In this document: positions 53,322 through 64,000 of the stretch, one piece after another
Numbering within the stretch: the stretch's first letter is position 1
How the letters are laid out: each line of letters opens with the position of its first letter
Assembly (NCBI GenBank): GCA_010093685.1
Contig: MU006216.1
Location: 2,536,487-2,600,486 of the forward strand
Direction of reading: 5' to 3'
Source: Ophiobolus disseminans
Taxonomy: Eukaryota; Ascomycota; Dothideomycetes; Pleosporales; Phaeosphaeriaceae
DNA: 64,000 nucleotides
Program-made: the position numbers and the translations under genes
Notes under the pieces: generated by a model
The model's input: only the letters and a program-made list of their open reading frames with translations
What the model was told of the DNA's origin: nothing
Databases searched by the model: none

Positions 53322-55418
53322 CTACTTCTCACTAACACCTAACCCACTCGCACTCGTACTCCTATCACTTCTCGGCGGCGGAGACGCAGCACTGCCTCTG
53401 CGCGAGCTCCCTTTTCCTTCCGCAGATTCGCGCTCGAGGAAGTCCTGCCACAGCTCTGCTAGCGACTCTTTGTTGCTTGAGCTGCTGGCCATGAGCATGG
53501 GGTCGGAGATGGAGTTGAGTGAGGGCGTGGAGGGCGTGCGTCTGAAGGGCGAGATGGGGAGGCGGAGACTGGAGGATATGGATGCGGTGCCTGGGCGGGC
53601 GAGGCCGGCTTGTTCGCGCTGTTCTGGGTGTGTGTTAATGGCTTTTGTTGGAATGCGTTGGGATGAGTGGAAGCATACCTTCTGTCCAACCTAGCAGCGC
53701 CGAGATGAGTTGCAGCGCCTCAAATTTCTTTGGATCACTACGATCCAGACCCAGGAAATGGAGGAAGTAGTTCGTGATGATTTGCTTGTCGACGTTGTCC
53801 TCTGGTCGCCCCTTCTTGAGTATGCGGAGTGCTTTGGTGAGATGCTCGTTCAACGTGACAGCTTCGTGCCGTAACTTGCCTATCAGCAGATTCTTCTCTT
53901 TGACCTCTCTTTCGAAAGGTAGTGCTCGTTCAAGCTCTTTCTGCGTGGACTCCACTACTGCTTTTGCAGCTTTTGATGAGTCTTCGGCCACCTGAACTTG
54001 TTTTCGGAGATCGTTGAGCTGAGATTCGTAGGTTTCAACGGATTTCTTCAGCTCTTGTCTTCGCACTGTAATCTGTCAGCGTGGCCAGTCTAAAAGTGTA
54101 TACGTCAACCCACATGTCTGCACTTCCTGTAACGCTTTCTGCAGGCCGTCAACACTTTGGCTGTTAGTATCTCTATCTTGTGCAGCCTTCTCGTACTCCT
54201 CCCTCAAGGTCTCAAGTTGTTCTCTTAGCTCGGCATCCTTCTCGGTTAGGTTTTCTCGCAACGATCTTTCGTTCATTGCGAGCACCTCCCAGTCCTGCAT
54301 GGCCTGCTTCGCGTTCTCGAACTCCTCCCTTGCGTACGCTTCCCGTGATATCAGCTCATCTCGTTCCTTGATCCAGTTCTGCTGTGACAGTGTCGATCGG
54401 CTCCTGAGACTGTTGACTTCTCCAGCCTGCGTTTCGTTCTCTTCTCGTAGCTTCGCCAACTCCTCCTTTAGCGTTTTGTTGTTCTCCTGCAGCTCGCGCA
54501 CCTGTTCCTCAAGGTCTGAAACTTGAGTCTGGAACTCTTCGATCCGAGCCTAGGACGTGTCAGTACATCAGGCGTTGTTCATGCTATGCCCTGGTGTTGG
54601 GTGACTCACCGCATCGGCCTTGAGTCGACCACCCAAGCTCGTCTTGATCGTGTTGACTCGCTGCAGCAAATTCTGGTACTGGGTCTCAAAGTGCTCCTTT
54701 CCTTCATTGGCTTCCTCAAGCTCTTCTCGTAGGCTCTGCATCTCAGATTCATGCTTCGATTCTACGTCCTTGGAAGACGTGCCAGCATCGCTATTTTGTG
54801 TGTTTTCCAGGCTCTTCCTGAGCTTTGTTACTTCCTGCCGTAACGCGTCCCGCTCTTTCACCACTGTGTCCAGGCGTGCGCTAGCATCTGAAGGCGGAGG
54901 TGGTGTGGACGATGGTGACAGTCCCTGCTGGGATCGCGACCGGGAGAGGCCCAGCGCTACTGCAGAGGATATGCTATGCCGCTGTATACTGTCCGCTTGC
55001 ACGATGCTGGGGGAAAGCGGCTGTTCGTCGTTGTCGACATCGTCGGCTTCTGGGTCGGGAGATGGCGCGGCAGGCTGCTGGCGTGGTTTTGTCAGTCTTC
55101 AGCTACGGCTAGAGATTAAAACCGCGGCTCCGTACAGCTTGTTCGTCCTCGTCTACCACGTCATCATGTTCTTCAGCTTCCAGCGCATCGTGTGTACCGT
55201 TCACCTTCCCACTCTCCTCCTCGGCTTTATTTGCGGCATTTTTCTTCTTGTTCTTCTTCTTTTTCGACTTCAATATTGTCACTGTCTTCACGGTAAGCAG
55301 CGTGTCAAGTACCCTTGAGCACACCTCCGAGACTCCGCGCAGCCTCGGACGCAACACGGAAGCTGCAAGCTCACCTACCACTTTGGTTCACCGGATCTGT
55401 CGTTGCTGGCGCAGACAT
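53322..55418 (-). CDS. RUD3: RUD3/GMAP-210-type golgin with GRAB domain
   Basis: Six exons (55418-55379, 55281-55136, 55077-54610, 54549-54114, 54065-53679, 53623-53322) give 592 residues. A Lys-rich then acidic N-terminus (KSKKKKNKKKNAANKAEEES) is followed by about 300 residues of coiled coil (DTVVKERDALRQEVTKLRKS to ALPFEREVKEKNLLIGKLRH). Near 450-500 lies the GRIP-related Arf-binding domain: DNVDKQIITNYFLHFLGLDR, KKFEALQLISALLGWTEEQR. The tail is Ser/Pro-rich. Yeast Rud3 is a cis-Golgi tether recruited by Arf1 through this domain. Small introns of 48-97 nt were placed by phase; the acceptor of intron 2 is a CAGCAG tandem site, so one Gln may be optional. Convergent with the pectin lyase gene. 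Confidence 0.9.
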
Positions 55419-56249
55419 GGCTATGTGTAGCTGATTGGTCTCTCGGTTGTATAGATGATCGATTCATAGAGGTGGTGTGAGCAAGAACAAGGGAGCATTC
55501 GTCGATGTCTCGACTTGGCACTTCGTGTCCCGATGGAACGCGGGAACGTTTGTTTCGACCCACGCGGGTGGGTGTGGCGTTACGTCACTAGCCACACGTT
55601 GTCCCAACTGCATGATTATGAAGCGCTGCACGCGCCCTGCAAAAGACGGAATATCATGGTTGGGAACTGGGAAATGCTGAGTATCGTAGCGTGATGGAAC
55701 TGATGCTCGGATCTCCACAAAATCATGAAGTCGTGCATTCAAGCATGAGCGGGGTACCCCAACTGCATCTATGACTGCATCCTCATATGCATCAAGGCTT
55801 CAACAATGCTCCATATCTCAATTCGAAGATGAGGTTCTACAAACCTCTCCTCTATTCAGCCTTCACCGTCATCTACGCCTCATTCGCCTTCCGAGTCTGC
55901 AGACTAGGCATTGTCTCGAGAGCCGTCAAACCCGAAAGCAAAACCAAGACGACTTAGCCATGACACTTCCCGTGCAAAGGACGATGCCAGACTTCGCGCA
56001 AGAGTATGGAGAGGATTGACAGATGTATACTCAATCAATGCGACGTCAATACATATCTCTGCCTTGCGCTTTGTGGGGATGCCTTGAAGCTCCAGCGCTT
56101 ATAGTGACGATCCCATATTGCTACAGCACTAATCTACCTCACGCAACCTATTCCGAGATGCGCCGTTCCATGCAATGTGTTTGTACAAGTCGACTCAACA
56201 GCCCTGTCTTTCCACTCCTTTGAAGTTCTAGCCACAGCTCATGAGCTCG
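55419..56249. other. RUD3 promoter and bL32m 3' flank
   Basis: 831 bases without a supported gene. Confidence 0.45.
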
Positions 56250-56838
56250 TCACCGCTTCCATCCAGTGTGCTTGAGTATCTGCTCTTCCTTCTCTTTGCG
56301 CGGATCGGACTCCATGGTGCGCTGCCTCCGGCCTTCCTCACGTCTCTCACGCGCCATCTGCTTGGACTGCTTCGTGGTGGGTCGCCGTATAGCCCAGTTG
56401 AGCTGACCGAATACAGATGTCTTGATAGCTGAACATGCCGTTAGCTCACAGTCTGTCGAACCAAGAACCACCGAACCTACCATCCACGCAGTAGGGGCAC
56501 AATATGTGTGCGCGCTTCACCCTGCCACACGCTGAGCACTTGTTCAGCGAAGTGACGTCCTTCAGTCCCTTGCCTGCCATGAACCGTTGGCGCTTCTTGC
56601 GATATGATGTCTTCTTTTTCGGTACTGCCTTCAATATGCCGTCCCATATCTCGCCTAACGACGGAAACGATGGTAGCGACAGTGACGGTATCGCTAGTGC
56701 GGCGAATGGTGCTGGCCATGTGAGGAATGGTTGTGAGAGGCGCTGCAGGAACGGCAGGTTCAGGACAGGTCGGACAGGGCCATTGAGCGCGGGCAAGAGC
56801 GCCTGCCACAGCGGAGGCATCGGGCGGGCGAGCGCCAT
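56250..56838 (-). CDS. MRPL32: Mitochondrial large-subunit ribosomal protein bL32m
   Basis: Two exons (56838-56481, 56429/56428-56250; intron about 52 nt) give 178 residues. The ATG at 56838 is chosen over a longer GTG-opened frame. A hydrophobic, Pro/Leu-rich presequence (residues 1 to about 70) precedes the L32 core: VPKKKTSYRKKRQRFMAGKG, LNKCSACGRVKRAHILCPYC (zinc ribbon CX2C-X9-CX2C) and a charged helical tail after the intron (QSKQMARERREEGRRQRT). In yeast the presequence of Mrpl32 is removed by the m-AAA protease, which gates mitoribosome assembly; the long leader here is compatible with that. Divergent from CDC10 across 305 bp. Confidence 0.92.
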
Positions 56839-57143
56839 GGTGAATTGAGGTGCACGTGAGGCGTGATGAAGACGTGCGCCCGGCGTGCGTGGGGTTGCTC
56901 GTGGTGGTGTTGGAATAAAATGCACCCCGGTCGGAGCTTTGGTCGCGCTTGCCTGGTGCACGACTAGCGCGCCGCTTCGTGGCTGCCCCCTTTCCCGCAG
57001 CTGCAACTCCACAAGAAAGTCGCAACGTCCCTGAATTTGTCCTCACGACAACATCCGACTGCTAGCGCTCCCTCGCCGTCTCACTCCCCACCCGCATTAC
57101 TCTCCACCACGTGCACCCGCCGTCGAGGCTCAATTCCTTCACA
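56839..57143. promoter_or_regulatory. Bidirectional promoter of bL32m and CDC10
   Basis: Only 305 bases separate the two divergent start codons, so both promoters must overlap or abut. No specific motif identified. Confidence 0.55.
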
Positions 57144-58310
57144 ATGGCTGCTGCGTACCAGACACAGTCCATCTTCCCGGACAGCTATGTCGGTTTCGAC
57201 AGCATCACCAAGCAGATTGAGAAGAAGAGCGTCAAGCGGGGCTTCCAGTTCAACGTCATCTGCGTTGGTATGCTTAACCTCTATCACCATACTATCACCG
57301 CTAACAGGATATGTCACAGGCCAGACAGGTCTCGGCAAGTCGACGCTCATCAACACCATCTTTGCGTCGCACCTGATGGACAGCAAGGGCCGCTTCCAGC
57401 CCGACGAAGAGCCACGCACCACGACCACGATCCACCCCGTCTCGCACATCATCGAGGAGAATGGCGTGCGTCTGCGCCTCAACATCGTCGACACCCCCGG
57501 CTACGGCGACCTGATCAACAACGAGCGCTGCTGGGACCCCATCGTCAAGTACATCAAGGACCAGCACAGCGCCTACCTCCGCAAGGAGCTCACTGCCCAG
57601 CGTGAGCGCTACCTCCAGGACACGCGCATCCACTGCTGCCTGTTCTTCATCCAGCCCTCCGGCCACGCTCTGAAGCCCATCGATATCGTCGTGCTCAAGA
57701 AGCTTAGTGAGTTCGTCAACGTCGTACCGGTGATTGCCAAGAGTGATAGCTTGACTCTTGAGGAGCGTGCCGCATTCAAGCAGCGGATAAAGGAGGAGTT
57801 CCAGTTCCACAACCTTCGCATGTACCCGTACGACAACGACGAGGACGACTCTGAGGAGGCTGCCCACAAGACCTCCATTAGGGTATGCTTCACATCCCGC
57901 GCGATACACGAACATCTTCTGACTTGCACAGGAACTTCTGCCGTTCGCCGTCGTTGGCTCAGAGCGAACTGTTGTCGTCAACGGAAGGAACGTTCGCGGC
58001 CGCCAGAACAAGTGGGGCATCATCAACGGTAGGCTCAAGCGATAAAGTCAGTCAAACACATCGCTAACGAGTTACAGTTGAGGACGAGAGCCACTGCGAA
58101 TTCGTATACCTCCGCAACTTCCTCACCCGTACCCACTTGCAAGACCTCATCGAGACCACCGCCCAAATCCACTACGAGTCCTTCCGCGCCAAGCAGCTGC
58201 TTGCCCTCAAAGAGAGCTCTGCCGTTGGCGGCCACTCCCGTCCTATCTCGCCATCCGCCGACCGTGAGATGAGCAGGAACAGTCAGCGTATGACAATGAA
58301 TGGGTACTAG
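57144..58310 (+). CDS. CDC10: Septin, CDC10/AspD type
   Basis: Four exons (57144-57267, 57320-57882, 57932-58028, 58078-58310; introns 49-52 nt) give 338 residues. The short N-terminus carries a polybasic stretch (KQIEKKSVKRGFQF, about 23-36) for phosphoinositide binding. GTPase motifs: G1 GQTGLGKST at 42-50, G3 DTPGYGD at 99-105, G4 AKSD at 181-184. The septin-unique region follows (VVNGRNVRGRQNKWGIINVE, HCEFVYLRNFLTRTHLQDLI). The protein ends soon after ALKESSA with no coiled coil, which distinguishes Cdc10/AspD from Cdc3, Cdc11 and Cdc12. Cdc10 sits at the centre of the septin octamer that marks septation sites and hyphal branches. Confidence 0.94.
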
Positions 58311-58923
58311 CAGGGCCCGGATCATAGTCGCGTTCACAGTACCGGATCGGGCCCGATTGGTCCGCCACCTCGAATGGACAGGACTGTGCCGATCCTTGAT
58401 TCCATGTCAGAGCGTACAATGGTCAACTGAGCGGAAAGGTGCGTGTGGATGAGAGGGAGCTTGATACCAGTGCATGAAATAGCACCAAACAGGGGGCGTC
58501 GAGGGACACTACTTTCTCTATCCCACATTTGATTCTCTATTATTTTAGTTCCGATGAGTCCCTTTTGTTTCTCTTAGGTCCGAGCAAGGTGCAAGGGGTT
58601 TACTGGCTTATACCCAGCTCGAGATCTTCTAGTATAGTGTCGAAAGTAATGGTCACCAGAAACGCTCCTGCCTCGTCATGTCGTGCCTGCATCGTTCCTT
58701 CGCGGGTCGGTTTTGCTCACCACCCGGACATACGTCCATCTCCACCCGAAGCGTGATAGTAGGAGAGACTCGGTTCCGTTCTCTGCGCACCGTGCATTCG
58801 GCAATTCCTTCCCCGGCTTCGGCTTGACACCAATGTGCCTTCTTCCCTGCGTCACATTCTCAACCCTGCTGAATGTCGAACGATCAAGCTGAGCTAGTAG
58901 TCTGGGTGTTTTGATCCATGCCC
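58311..58923. other. Convergent 3' region of CDC10 and LTO1
   Basis: 613 bases, no supported gene. Confidence 0.45.
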
Positions 58924-59574
58924 TCAGCGCAACAACCTCGACCCAGCAAAATCCTCCATACTATCATCTCCCTTCTTCCCGCTCTTCTTTTCTCTTTCGT
59001 TCAATCTCACACCTCTCGTCTTCCCTCTTGCCGGCGACCCATCGGGTGACTTGGCAGTCGCTCCGCCTTCCGACTCTCCTGCAATGCGCTCGATCACCTT
59101 TGCCTTCGCGCCCGCACGCTTGACCCTATCGTCGAAGTCTGCAACTGCTTCTTCTGTGTTCTCGGTGCTGAATGTTAATGGATCTGTAAGCGAGTGTAGG
59201 AGGGTGATGTTGTTGATTAGGCGCTGATTCTTCGGGAGTGACGGTAACGTCTTCCCTTCCCTCTTCTTTTCAACATTCTCAGTCTCTACCTCTTTCCCCA
59301 CCTCTACTTCCACCCCATTCTTCAAAGTCTCACTAGAAGCCAAGACCCGCGATCCCCACACCACGCTCCGGCCATGCAACTCCCCCAAAGCAGCGAATTT
59401 CTCGAAGCCTTTCTCCAGGCCGAAAACGCGGCCTTCGATGCGGCCTGCGTGCGCGCCGGCGGTGGTCCCGGCGGTATAGGCGGTGGTATAGAGGGTGTCT
59501 TCGAGGGTGAGGAGGGCGTCGAAGGGGTCGGATTCTGCGATTTGGAGGGAGGGTTTGGATTGGGTGGATGCCAT
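58924..59574 (-). CDS. LTO1: LTO1/ORAOV1-like protein with deca-GX3 domain
   Basis: Single exon, 216 residues. The N-terminal region DPFDALLTLEDTLYTTAY, TAGTTAGAHAGRIEGRVFGL, EKGFEKFAALGELHGR shows the spaced glycines of the Yae1/Lto1 (deca-GX3) family. Yeast Lto1 with Yae1 is an adaptor that recruits Rli1/ABCE1 to the cytosolic iron-sulfur targeting complex, needed for ribosome recycling. The C-terminal half is charged and low in complexity, longer than in yeast Lto1, which is common in filamentous fungi. The ATG at 59574 starts directly before the domain. Divergent from MES1 across 544 bp. Confidence 0.85.
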   Translation of the reverse strand: MASTQSKPSLQIAESDPFDALLTLEDTLYTTAYTAGTTAGAHAGRIEGRVFGLEKGFEKFAALGELHGRSVVWGSRVLASSETLKNGVEVEVGKEVETENVEKKREGKTLPSLPKNQRLINNITLLHSLTDPLTFSTENTEEAVADFDDRVKRAGAKAKVIERIAGESEGGATAKSPDGSPARGKTRGVRLNEREKKSGKKGDDSMEDFAGSRLLR

Positions 59575-60118
59575 CTTTTTGGTGAATTTGAGTGTTTAGA
59601 ATTGGTTTGGATGGTTGGTTTGGTTATGGTTTGAGTATTGTGGTGACGAAGTGTGGTTCAGGACGGTGGGTGATGTGAATCGTGACTCGACTGATGCGGC
59701 TGTGCAGTGGTATATAGCGGCCCGGAAATGTTCCCCATTCTACTTAGGCATTATTATTCCCACAATTTGGGTGTGCGCATAGCGATGACAGCTTAGTGTG
59801 CTCAATCTCGTGATGTTCGGAAGGTCTCTTAAATCCAGTAACGAATTCGAGGGTCCATTGATGTGGCGCAGGCTGTGGCTGGTGGCTGACGGAGGGGTAA
59901 CCAGCGATTGGAGGGGCAGTCGTTCATCGTGTGAGTGTTCGGAGCTTGACTCACGCAAAGCACACGACCCAAAGCTCTATATACTCCAGTCAAGGGATCT
60001 CCAATACGCTTTTCGACATAATCTACCGACCATCCCACAGCTCCTACACTACCAAACGTAAGCCTGAAAGTCCTTGCGACCCTAGAATATTACAGCTAAT
60101 CATCCGCAGCAGCTTCCC
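59575..60118. promoter_or_regulatory. Bidirectional promoter of LTO1 and MES1
   Basis: 544 bases between divergent starts; no specific factor site recognised. Confidence 0.5.
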
Positions 60119-62174
60119 ATGACCGAGAAAAAGATACTGCCCGTTGAGGGCGAGCGCAACGTGCTCATCACAAGCGCGCTGCCATACGTGAACAACGTCC
60201 CACATCTAGGCAACATCATTGGCAGCGTCCTCTCCGCCGACGTCTTCGCCCGGTTTGCGCGCGCTCGAGGCTACAACACTCTATACGTCTGCGGTACCGA
60301 CGAATATGGAACCGCCACCGAGACCAAGGCAATCGAGGAAAAAATCACCCCGCAAGAGCTTTGCGACAAGTACTATGCGCTGCACAAGGAAGTCTACGAC
60401 TGGTTCAACATCAGCTTCGACCACTTTGGCCGCACGCCGACGCAGCACCAGACAGACATTGCCCAGGATATCTTCACGAAGCTATACAAGAACGGCTATC
60501 TGGAGGAGAAGACCACAACGCAGCCATACTGCGAAACACACAAGAGCTTTCTCGCGGACCGCTTCGTCGAGGGCACATGTCCATTATGTAACTACGACGA
60601 CGCCCGGGGTGATCAATGCGACAAGTGCGGACATCTACTCGAACCTCTAGAGCTCAAGAACCCACGCTGCAAACTTGATGGAGCTACTCCCGTGCCTCGC
60701 GAGACCAAGCACGTCTTTCTATGCCTAGACAAGCTACAACCTGCGGAGGAGGAGTGGTTCAAGAAGGCGAGCAAAGAAGGCAATTGGAGCTCAAATGGTA
60801 TTCAGATCACATCGTCATGGCTGAAAGAGGGCTTGCGAGCACGTGGTATAACTCGCGATTTGAAATGGGGCACTGCAGTGCCTCTCGAGGTACGATACTC
60901 CAGTTTGTATAGATTGAGAGTACTAACATGTGTTGATCCAGGGCTATGATAACAAGGTCATGTACGTATGGTTTGACGCTTGTATAGGATACGTCTCTAT
61001 TACTGCTAGCTACACAGACGAATGGCAAAAGTGGTGGCACAATCCTGAGCAGGTCAAGCTGTACCAATTCATGGGCAAGGACAATGTACCATTCCACACG
61101 GTTGTCTTTCCATGTTCGCAAATCGGCACCAAGGACAAATGGACCATGCTGAACACGATTTCAACAACCGAATACCTCAACTATGAGAAGGGCAAATTCT
61201 CGAAGTCCAGAGGTATCGGCGTTTTCGGCACCAATGCGAAGGAAACCGGGATTCCATCCGACGTCTGGCGGTACTACCTCCTTTCCCATCGACCGGAAAC
61301 AGGAGATACTGAGTTTGAGTGGGATGGCTTCATTGCGGCAAACAACAACGAGCTCCTGAAGAACCTCGGCAACTTTGTCAACCGTGTCATCAAGTTCGTC
61401 AACTCCAAGGTCTACGAATCAGTCGTTCCAGATTACACCAAGTTTGAGGATGACTACTTCACGGAGCACAAGAAGAAGGTCAACGAACTACTGAAACGGT
61501 ACATTGAAGAGCTTGAGGATGTTAAAATCCGTGCTGCGCTCAGCACTGCGCTTCACGTTTCAAGCCAAGGCAACCAGCTACTCCAGGACAACCGTTTGGA
61601 CAACAAGCTGGCGACCGAGCAGCCAGAACGCTGTGCTGCTGTGGTTGGAATGGCTTTAAGCCACATCCATCTCCTCGCGAGTTTGATCCAACCATATATG
61701 TAAGCGCGCTCTCTCACTGTTCGATCGCCGAACAGGAAGCCCTTCTATCATCGGCTTGCCGACCATGTTCGTATGTGACACAGATTGCTAACTACATACA
61801 GGCCTGACACCACCGCATCTATCCTCGCGCAACTCAACGCCGAATTCCTCATCATTCCCGACGACTGGGAGGCACGTTCGCTGCCAGTGGGCCACAAAAT
61901 TGGCACTGCTGGCTATCTATTCACCCAAATCAAGGCCGAGAAGGAGCAGGAGTGGCGCGAACAGTTCGGTGGCGAAGAGGCTCGCAAGGCAAAAGACGAG
62001 AAAGCCGCCAAAGCCGCCGCCAAGAAGGCGGAAAAGGAGAGGAAGAAGGCGAAGAAGGCCGCTGGTCCTTCTAGCGTTGAGGCCGCGGAGAAGGGACAAG
62101 ATGGCCCTGCACCCAAAACGGCCGAGGAAGAGGTTTCCCGCGGCGTCGAGCAGGTCAGTCTGCAAACGTCATAG
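60119..62174 (+). CDS. MES1: Cytosolic methionyl-tRNA synthetase
   Basis: Three exons (60119-60889, 60942-61699, 61802-62174; introns 52 and 102 nt) give 633 residues. Class I signatures: PYVNNVPHLGNI (HIGH box, HLGN at 29-32) and KGKFSKSRG (KMSKS box, 342-346). A zinc-knuckle insert with Cys pairs lies between (CETH...CPLC...CDKC), and the anticodon-binding helical domain follows (NNELLKNLGNFVNRVIKFVN). The C-terminus is a Lys/Ala/Glu-rich helix (AAKAAAKKAEKERKKAKKAA), which could bind tRNA non-specifically. The N-terminal GST-like domain by which yeast Mes1 binds Arc1 is absent. The start MTEKKILPVEGERNVLITSA has no mitochondrial presequence, so the cytosolic enzyme is meant. Confidence 0.95.
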
Positions 62175-63158
62175 TGTGTATGTTTGTGTGGTGTTTCTAG
62201 CTATGGCGTTCGACAGTGTCGCGATAGTCTTCAGGCTACAGTATGAGGTGTTTGTGACTGCAGTGCGCGGGGTGTGATAAGTACGTGTATCTGGTGTGCT
62301 CAACGGCAAAAGTCTTCTTCGAGGCCTCACTGTGTTACTATAATTCAACTTGTTGATCTCCTGACCGGCGGCCAATCAAAAATTGTGTCGCTCTCACTAG
62401 CTACCCGCCACGATCGTACCTGGATGCCCTCGAAGAATCGTGTCGGCTCAATTAGTATCTCACTATCGGCTTCGAGGCTATCCAAACTCCTGTATCACCG
62501 CTAAAAATTCGCCCTACGTCAATACAGGACCCCATGGTGCCACAATTGGAGCCCAATGCAGGCACCGCATCCACTACAAGCCGAGCCACAACTTGCGAAG
62601 GACATCCCCAGACCTAGACCTCTGGGCATGGTATGTTCTCATTGATTGTGATGTGATGACGCTCGCCGTCTACCGAGCCACGACTCCGCACGATGCGTTG
62701 TGCAATCGTTTGCACCATCAATCAATCGCTATTGACTCGAGTATCACACCACCAGCGATTACGAGATTCGAACCGCCCACTAGTGATTAAATCAGACAAA
62801 CATAATGGAGCAGGTTGATATTATATACGCGCATGCATCGTCGAGTGGAATTGCTGTCGCTCTGTGAGCGGTGTGGCCTGTCGTTTGCACCAACGATTGC
62901 TCTCGCCACGGACGGCCGACACCTCACACACCCAGAGCTTTCGATACGCGGCTAGACATCTTGGCAAACATCCATAGGACGGCAAAAGGGACGTGACCGT
63001 CGCTTTTTGATCTCATCACCCTCACCTTCACGCAGGTACTTTCCTCAGTGAAACCCTCATCCCGCCTTCCACACATATATCCTCAAGTCTGTCGTCTGTC
63101 ACTACATCCCTCCACCACTGTACTCCATCCTCGAGCGGAGCCTCGAGAACCGTACAAT
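62175..63158. promoter_or_regulatory. Upstream region of the siderophore transporter gene
   Basis: 984 bases. One GATAAG occurs near 62276, a possible GATA-factor site; fungal siderophore genes are repressed by SreA-type GATA factors, but the full ATCWGATAA form was not found. No gene seen. Confidence 0.35.
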
Positions 63159-64000
63159 ATGGTGGTTATGAATGTCCACGCGGTGAGCGCCGCCGCTATG
63201 AGCGCCAACGACTGCGAGATCAACAGCAGCGGCAGCGATGTGTCCCACGGAGAAAAGAAAGACCCCACCATGGTGTCTGAGGACGGCCCTCCTCAAAATT
63301 CCGTCATATTTGAGCCTATTGACCCTGAGCAGCCCGCCGGTGTTAGGCAGATGGAGGCCATCACGAGTGTTTGGACCAAGAAGTGGTTGATCGCCGCTTA
63401 CTCCTTGTACGTTTCATAAACTATCGACATGGCAATTACGCGAACGCTAACTCTTTGGGCCAGGATCACGCTCATCTCTTTCATCAACTCGCTGCAGCAG
63501 CAGGCGAACTTCGCCTGGAACCCCTTCGTCACCTCTTCATTCAAATTGCATGGTCTCACCGGCATCACTGGACTGGTTGCCAACCTGGTCAGCGGTGTCT
63601 CGAAGCTGCCACTTGCCAAGTTCATCGATGTTGTCGGACGACCACATGGCTTTGCGCTCTGCCTGCTCTGCGTCATGCTTTGTAAGTTCCGAGATCCTAC
63701 GGCGCATGACTACGAAAGTAGCGCGGCGGCCGCTCATGATCTTGTACTGATCGTAAACAGCTCTTGTCATGATGGCTACATGCCATAACGTACAGACCTA
63801 CTGCGCCGCCCAAGTCTTCTATTGGACGGGCATGAATGGTATTGATTACGTGCTCAACATCTTTATCGCCGACACTTCGCTTCTGAAGAATCGCCTCATC
63901 TGGCTCGCTATCACCAACAGTCCTTACATCTGCAACACCTTTGCGGGTCCGAAGCTCGGAGAGACCTTCCTCAACAAGAGCTCCTGGCGCTGGGGTTATG
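63159..64000 (+). CDS. Siderophore-iron transporter of the major facilitator superfamily, 5' part
   Basis: Exons 63159-63406, 63464-63681 and 63761-64000 (runs off the right edge; introns 57 and 79 nt). The hydrophilic N-terminus (MVVMNVHAVSAAAMSANDCE; Asp/Ser-rich) leads to membrane helices: WLIAAYSLITLISFINSLQQ, then GITGLVANLVSGVSKLPLAK, the loop FIDVVGRPHGF (the motif A equivalent of the SIT family), ALCLLCVMLSLVMMA and VFYWTGMNGIDYVLNIFIAD. The pattern QQQANFAWNPFVTSSF and the helix with TGMNGIDYVLNIFIADTS are typical of Sit1/MirB-type transporters that import ferric siderophores by proton symport at the plasma membrane. Substrate cannot be told from this part. Confidence 0.88.

Noticed and set aside
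62761..62782. tRNA B-box-like sequence on the minus strand (GGTTCGAATC)
   Set aside because: No A box, no pairing T stem and no acceptor stem at the required distances.
1..64000. CRISPR arrays, prokaryotic operons, transposons or viral insertions
   Set aside because: No direct-repeat/spacer array, transposase, reverse transcriptase or capsid-like frames were seen; the only tandem array is the P450 minisatellite.

Overview
The window is a piece of a filamentous ascomycete genome (Pezizomycotina; the gene set and short introns suggest Dothideomycetes, but the class is an inference). Evidence: eukaryotic genes with many 41-157 nt introns (GT...AG, mostly about 50 nt), housekeeping proteins with clear fungal orthologues, a pectin lyase, a siderophore transporter, a Zn2Cys6 regulator, and a run of paralogues decayed by CpA-to-TpA-type changes that look like repeat-induced point mutation (RIP). 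Gene models were spliced by hand by checking that donor, acceptor and codon phase agree; lengths below come from those models.

Layout. 0-17.6 kb, all on the minus strand: the 5' part of a NEDD4/Rsp5-type HECT ubiquitin ligase (WW and C2 domains), a mitochondrial ABC1-family kinase-like protein (MCP2/ADCK1 type), the phosphate-signalling regulator PHO81/NUC-2 (SPX-ankyrin-GDPD-like), the exportin CRM1, and a secreted/membrane kelch-repeat protein. 17.6-27.2 kb is accessory: one uncertain ORF, then five tandem, same-strand paralogues of an F-box/2EXR-like family, of which only the last is intact. 27.9-31.4 kb: a PRELI/MSF1 lipid-transfer protein and a CYP52-like cytochrome P450 pseudogene whose 5' end carries a 12-nt tandem repeat broken by a 60-N assembly gap. 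31.9-35.2 kb: MYG1 nuclease and ICE2, divergently transcribed. 35.2-40.7 kb is a 5.5-kb stretch without a convincing gene, upstream of a Zn2Cys6 / hexapeptide-acetyltransferase fusion protein. 43.4-50.1 kb: mitochondrial uL3m, a disordered protein with DYI[ACH]P repeats, a secreted HESMH zincin-like protease and a two-repeat beta-rich protein. 51.5-64 kb: pectin lyase, the Golgi golgin RUD3, mitochondrial bL32m, septin CDC10, LTO1, cytosolic methionyl-tRNA synthetase and the start of a siderophore-iron transporter.

There is no biosynthetic gene cluster or mobile element in the window. The housekeeping genes are independent units, several in divergent pairs with short shared promoters (MYG1/ICE2, bL32m/CDC10, LTO1/MES1). 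The most unusual parts are the decaying tandem paralogue cluster with lone in-frame UAG codons, the P450 pseudogene, the transcription factor/acetyltransferase fusion with its very long upstream region, the PHO81 start codon that appears to be split by an intron, and the natural Thr at the leptomycin B site of CRM1.
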